Source: Acidimicrobiia bacterium
GTDB taxonomy: Bacteria > Actinomycetota > Acidimicrobiia > IMCC26256 > BP-133
NCBI GenBank assembly: GCA_025934385.1
Contig: JAICYE010000085.1
Location: 1-7,755 of the forward strand
Reading direction: 5' to 3'
Length of the DNA stretch: 7,755 bases
In this document: one piece after another, positions 5,958 through 7,755 of the stretch
How positions within the stretch are numbered: the stretch's first letter is position 1
Layout of the letters: each line of letters starts with the position of its first letter
The notes under the pieces: generated by a model
The model's database searches: none
The model's input: only the letters and a program-made list of their open reading frames with translations
Told to the model about the DNA's origin: nothing
Position numbers and translations under genes: made by a program

Positions 5958-5976
5958 ACGCTAACACGATTAGCGT
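5958..5976. promoter_or_regulatory. Perfect inverted repeat in divergent promoter region (operator and/or paired -10s)
   Basis: ACGCTAA and TTAGCGT are perfect 7-bp arms around the spacer CACGA. The repeat lies in the 131-nt divergent gap between the PepSY gene and the HD-domain gene, 8 nt before the HD-gene ATG. Each arm contains TAGCGT read outward, which fits the TANNNT pattern of a bacterial -10 element; on the plus strand this would put the transcript start at or next to the ATG at 5985, giving a leaderless message. No clear -35 is seen. It could instead, or also, be a dimeric repressor site controlling both directions. Confidence 0.55.
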
Positions 5977-5984
5977 CCGGGGGT

Positions 5985-6443
5985 ATGGGCCTTACCTGCG
6001 ATCCGGAGCCGGTGGTCGCCCTGGCCGAGGCCCTGGCCCGCCGGTACCACGCCGGCCAGTCCGACCGGATCGGTGACCCCTACATCGAGCATCCCCGGGC
6101 CGTGGCCGGGCTGCTGGCCGGCTGCCCGGAGACCTGGCGGGCGGCGGCCTGGCTCCACGACGTGCTCGAGCACACCGGGACCACCGCCGCCGAGCTCGCC
6201 GAGGCCGGTGTGCCGGCCGAGGTCGTGCGGCTGGTCGAGGTGCTGAGCCGCCGGCCGGGCGAGGACTACCTCGACTACGTCGGACGGGTGTGCGCCGATC
6301 CGGCGGCCGTGCGCATCAAGATCGCCGACGTCCTCCACAACCTGGACCCGGGCCGGGACCACAATCCGCCGGCGGACAAGCGGATCCGCTACCACCGGGC
6401 GCTGGTGATGCTGTACCGGGCACTGCTCGGCGGCGGCGCCTGA
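5985..6443 (+). CDS. Small HD-domain phosphohydrolase, RelA/SpoT hydrolase-like (SAH type)
   Basis: A 152-residue cytoplasmic protein consisting of an HD domain only, with the layout of small alarmone hydrolases (MESH1/SpoT hydrolase half), which remove the 3' pyrophosphate from (p)ppGpp using Mn2+. The expected metal ligands are H36 in YIEHP, H58-D59 in AAWLHDVLEHT and D115 in IKIADVLHNL, with N119 four residues on. The acidic pair that follows HD in active hydrolases (normally Glu-Asp) is E62-H63 here, so the aspartate is replaced; the codon is CAC where GAC is expected. Activity on alarmones is therefore doubtful, and another phosphorylated substrate is possible. The ATG at 5985 is the natural start; the run of G just before it is too close for a ribosome site, which fits a leaderless transcript. 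The gene stands alone, divergent from the PepSY gene. Confidence 0.85.
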   Translation: MGLTCDPEPVVALAEALARRYHAGQSDRIGDPYIEHPRAVAGLLAGCPETWRAAAWLHDVLEHTGTTAAELAEAGVPAEVVRLVEVLSRRPGEDYLDYVGRVCADPAAVRIKIADVLHNLDPGRDHNPPADKRIRYHRALVMLYRALLGGGA

Positions 6444-6510
6444 ACCCCTGATCGGGCGAATCTGGCCGAACAGCCCGTCATCGGACCGAAGAGGCACCGT
6501 TCAGACAGCA
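6444..6510 (+). terminator. Weak stem between the HD gene and the membrane protein gene
   Basis: CGGGC (6453-6457) can pair with GCCCG (6473-6477) across a 15-nt loop; the flanking bases extend the pairing only imperfectly, and no T-run follows. It might be a weak terminator or carry no function. No promoter is recognisable here for the gene that follows. Confidence 0.2.
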
Positions 6511-6519
6511 GTGCCCCCT

Positions 6520-6524
6520 GGAGG
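6520..6524 (+). promoter_or_regulatory. Ribosome binding site deciding the start at 6529
   Basis: GGAGG lies 4 nt before the ATG at 6529, a good match to the Shine-Dalgarno core. The alternative in-frame GTG at 6511 has no such site, so 6529 is preferred. It is the clearest ribosome site in the window. Confidence 0.7.
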
Positions 6525-6528
6525 TTCG

Positions 6529-7176
6529 ATGACGCTCGTGCACGTCCCCGTCACCTGGCCCCCCGACGACGTGATCGCGGCCGAGTCGACGGTGGTGATC
6601 CACCGGCCCCGCCGGCGGCGGTGGTGGGCGGTGGCGCTCGGCGCCGGCCTGGCCCTCGGGCTGGCGGCCGTGGCGGCCGGCCAGCTGCGGGAGCCGGCCC
6701 TGACGTTCGACAGCTCGCCGATGGTGTGGCGCACTGCGCCCGACGACGCGGCCGGGGTGAGCCGCGTCGACAACGTCCTCGGCAGCGAGGTGACGGTGGC
6801 GTTCGAGCGGTCCGGTGTCTTCTCGGCCGAGCTGGCCCTGGTGAACCACGGCCGCTATCCGGTCCAGGTCGTCGGCTTCCCCGACCGGGGCGCCTATTCC
6901 TACGGGCTGGACAGCGTGGAGACGGCGTCCGACGTCGACGGGCCCCGCCAGCCCTTCCACTCGTTCACGCTCCGGCGGGGCGCCACCCGCTGGCTGGTGG
7001 TCCACTTCCGCTTCGCCGACTGCGACCTCGACCACGCCCCCAACGGCGAGACGGTCGCCCGCACGGCGCTGCCGATCGACTACCGGGTGTTCGGGCTGCA
7101 CCGCACGGAGGCCGTCCCGTTCTCCCGCTTCGCCCTCTCGGTGCCGAGCGGAGCCTGCGACCACCCCGTCCTCTAA
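6529..7176 (+). CDS. Single-pass membrane protein of unknown function
   Basis: A 215-residue protein that I do not recognise. Residues 1-25 form a cytoplasmic N-terminus, followed by a basic cluster (PRRRRWW, ~27-33) and one hydrophobic segment (~34-51, [18 protein letters not shown]). The basic side faces the cytoplasm, so the remaining ~160 residues should be outside the cell. That part looks beta-rich, with [19 protein letters not shown] (~103-121) and [15 protein letters not shown] (~151-165), which recall immunoglobulin-like or accessory domains of actinobacterial exported proteins. Two cysteines, C165 and C210, both followed by Asp, could form a disulfide. There is no lipobox. The stop codon overlaps that of menB on the opposite strand. 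The HD gene upstream ends 85 nt earlier, so co-transcription is possible but not shown. Confidence 0.75.
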   Translation: MTLVHVPVTWPPDDVIAAESTVVIHRPRRRRWWAVALGAGLALGLAAVAAGQLREPALTFDSSPMVWRTAPDDAAGVSRVDNVLGSEVTVAFERSGVFSAELALVNHGRYPVQVVGFPDRGAYSYGLDSVETASDVDGPRQPFHSFTLRRGATRWLVVHFRFADCDLDHAPNGETVARTALPIDYRVFGLHRTEAVPFSRFALSVPSGACDHPVL

Positions 7177-7755
7177 TAGTAGTAAGGGAACTTCGAGTAG
7201 TCGGGGCTGCGCTTCTCCAGGAAGGCGTCGCGTCCTTCGAGGGCCTCGTCGGTCATGTAGGCCAGGCGGGTCGTCTCCCCGGCGAAGAGCTGCTGGCCGA
7301 CGAGCCCGTCGTCGATGAGGTTGAAGGCGTACTTCAGCATCCGTTGCGCCGTCGGCGACTTGGCGCAGATCTCCCTCCCCCACTGCAGGGCCGTGGCCTC
7401 GAGTTCGCCGTGGGGGACGACGGCGTTGACCGCTCCCATGCGGTGCATCTCCTCGGCGGTGTAGGTGCGGCCGAGGGAGAAGATCTCCCGGGCGAACTTC
7501 TGGCCGACCTGGCGGGCGAGGTAGGCCGAGCCGAAACCGCCGTCGAAGGAGCCGACGTCGGCGTCGGTCTGCTTGAACCGGGCGTGCTCGCGGCTGGCGA
7601 TGGTCAGGTCGCAGACGACGTGCAGCGAGTGGCCGCCGCCGGCCGCCCAGCCGTTGACGACGGCGATGACCACCTTGGGCATGGTGCGCATGAGGCGCTG
7701 GACTTCCAGGATGTGCAGCCTGCCGGCCCGGGCGGGGTCGATGGTTTCCTGGGTC
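7173..7755 (-). CDS. menB: 1,4-dihydroxy-2-naphthoyl-CoA synthase, MenB (5' end cut by window)
   Basis: MenB closes the second ring of menaquinone by a Dieckmann-type condensation of o-succinylbenzoyl-CoA in the cytoplasm; it is a crotonase-fold enzyme. The window holds the last 193 residues; roughly the first third is missing. Visible are [19 protein letters not shown] (oxyanion-hole region), [91 protein letters not shown] and a terminal YYY. The match to the mycobacterial enzyme, as remembered, is close throughout. [11 protein letters not shown] has an Asp where bicarbonate-dependent enzymes of the E. coli type have Gly (TGPKVGSFDGG); this marks the class that uses its own carboxylate instead of bicarbonate. 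The short open frame starting with ATG at 7691 is internal; sequence [20 protein letters not shown] continues upstream to the edge. It shows the cell makes menaquinone. Confidence 0.97.
   Translation of the reverse strand, partial: TQETIDPARAGRLHILEVQRLMRTMPKVVIAVVNGWAAGGGHSLHVVCDLTIASREHARFKQTDADVGSFDGGFGSAYLARQVGQKFAREIFSLGRTYTAEEMHRMGAVNAVVPHGELEATALQWGREICAKSPTAQRMLKYAFNLIDDGLVGQQLFAGETTRLAYMTDEALEGRDAFLEKRSPDYSKFPYYY

Noticed and set aside
3448..5964. Plus-strand open frame of 838 codons opposite HK2 and PepSY
   Set aside because: It is antisense to two well-supported genes and its translation has no recognisable motif and a composition typical of a shadow frame.
6478..7383. Minus-strand open frame of 301 codons opposite the membrane protein
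   Set aside because: It overlaps the end of menB in another frame and is antisense to a gene with a good ribosome site and a clear membrane segment.

Overview
The window is very GC-rich, with G or C in almost every third codon position and several GTG starts. It carries a mycobacterium-type MenB and OmpR-family signalling genes. This fits a high-GC actinobacterium (Actinomycetota); the class cannot be fixed from this window, though a less-studied lineage such as Acidimicrobiia would fit. All taxonomy here is inference from style and protein resemblance.

Layout, left to right. (1) Positions 1-743, minus: the N-terminal part of a thiamine-diphosphate 2-oxoacid dehydrogenase E1 subunit, cut by the window edge and carrying an odd G/C-rich palindromic insertion in frame. 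(2) Positions 796-2862, plus: an OmpR/PhoB response regulator followed 12 nt later by a HAMP sensor histidine kinase. (3) Positions 2719-5853, minus, facing the first pair tail to tail: a PepSY membrane protein followed by a second histidine kinase of the same architecture. (4) Positions 5985-6443, plus: a small HD-domain protein, divergent from the PepSY gene across a 131-nt region that holds a perfect 7-bp inverted repeat. (5) Positions 6529-7176, plus: an unrecognised single-pass membrane protein. (6) Positions 7173-7755, minus: the C-terminal two thirds of menB (menaquinone synthesis). No gene-free stretch exceeds 300 bases.

The most interesting part is the signalling block. The kinase that shares an operon with the response regulator (HK1) has lost the phospho-accepting histidine (Glu instead), the N-box Mg-binding asparagine (Tyr instead) and key glycines of the G1 and G2 boxes, yet its reading frame and codon use are intact. 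The opposing kinase (HK2) keeps all of these residues and has no response regulator of its own here. The simplest reading is a four-gene circuit, PepSY - HK2 - pseudokinase HK1 - regulator, in which HK2 supplies the phosphate and HK1 senses or modulates. This is inference from residues and arrangement.

Other oddities are a long low-complexity, repeat-bearing tail on the PepSY protein, a 144-nt antisense overlap between the two kinase genes, a reading-frame switch in codon bias at the 5' end of the PepSY gene, and two palindromic G/C elements inside coding sequence that share a short motif.
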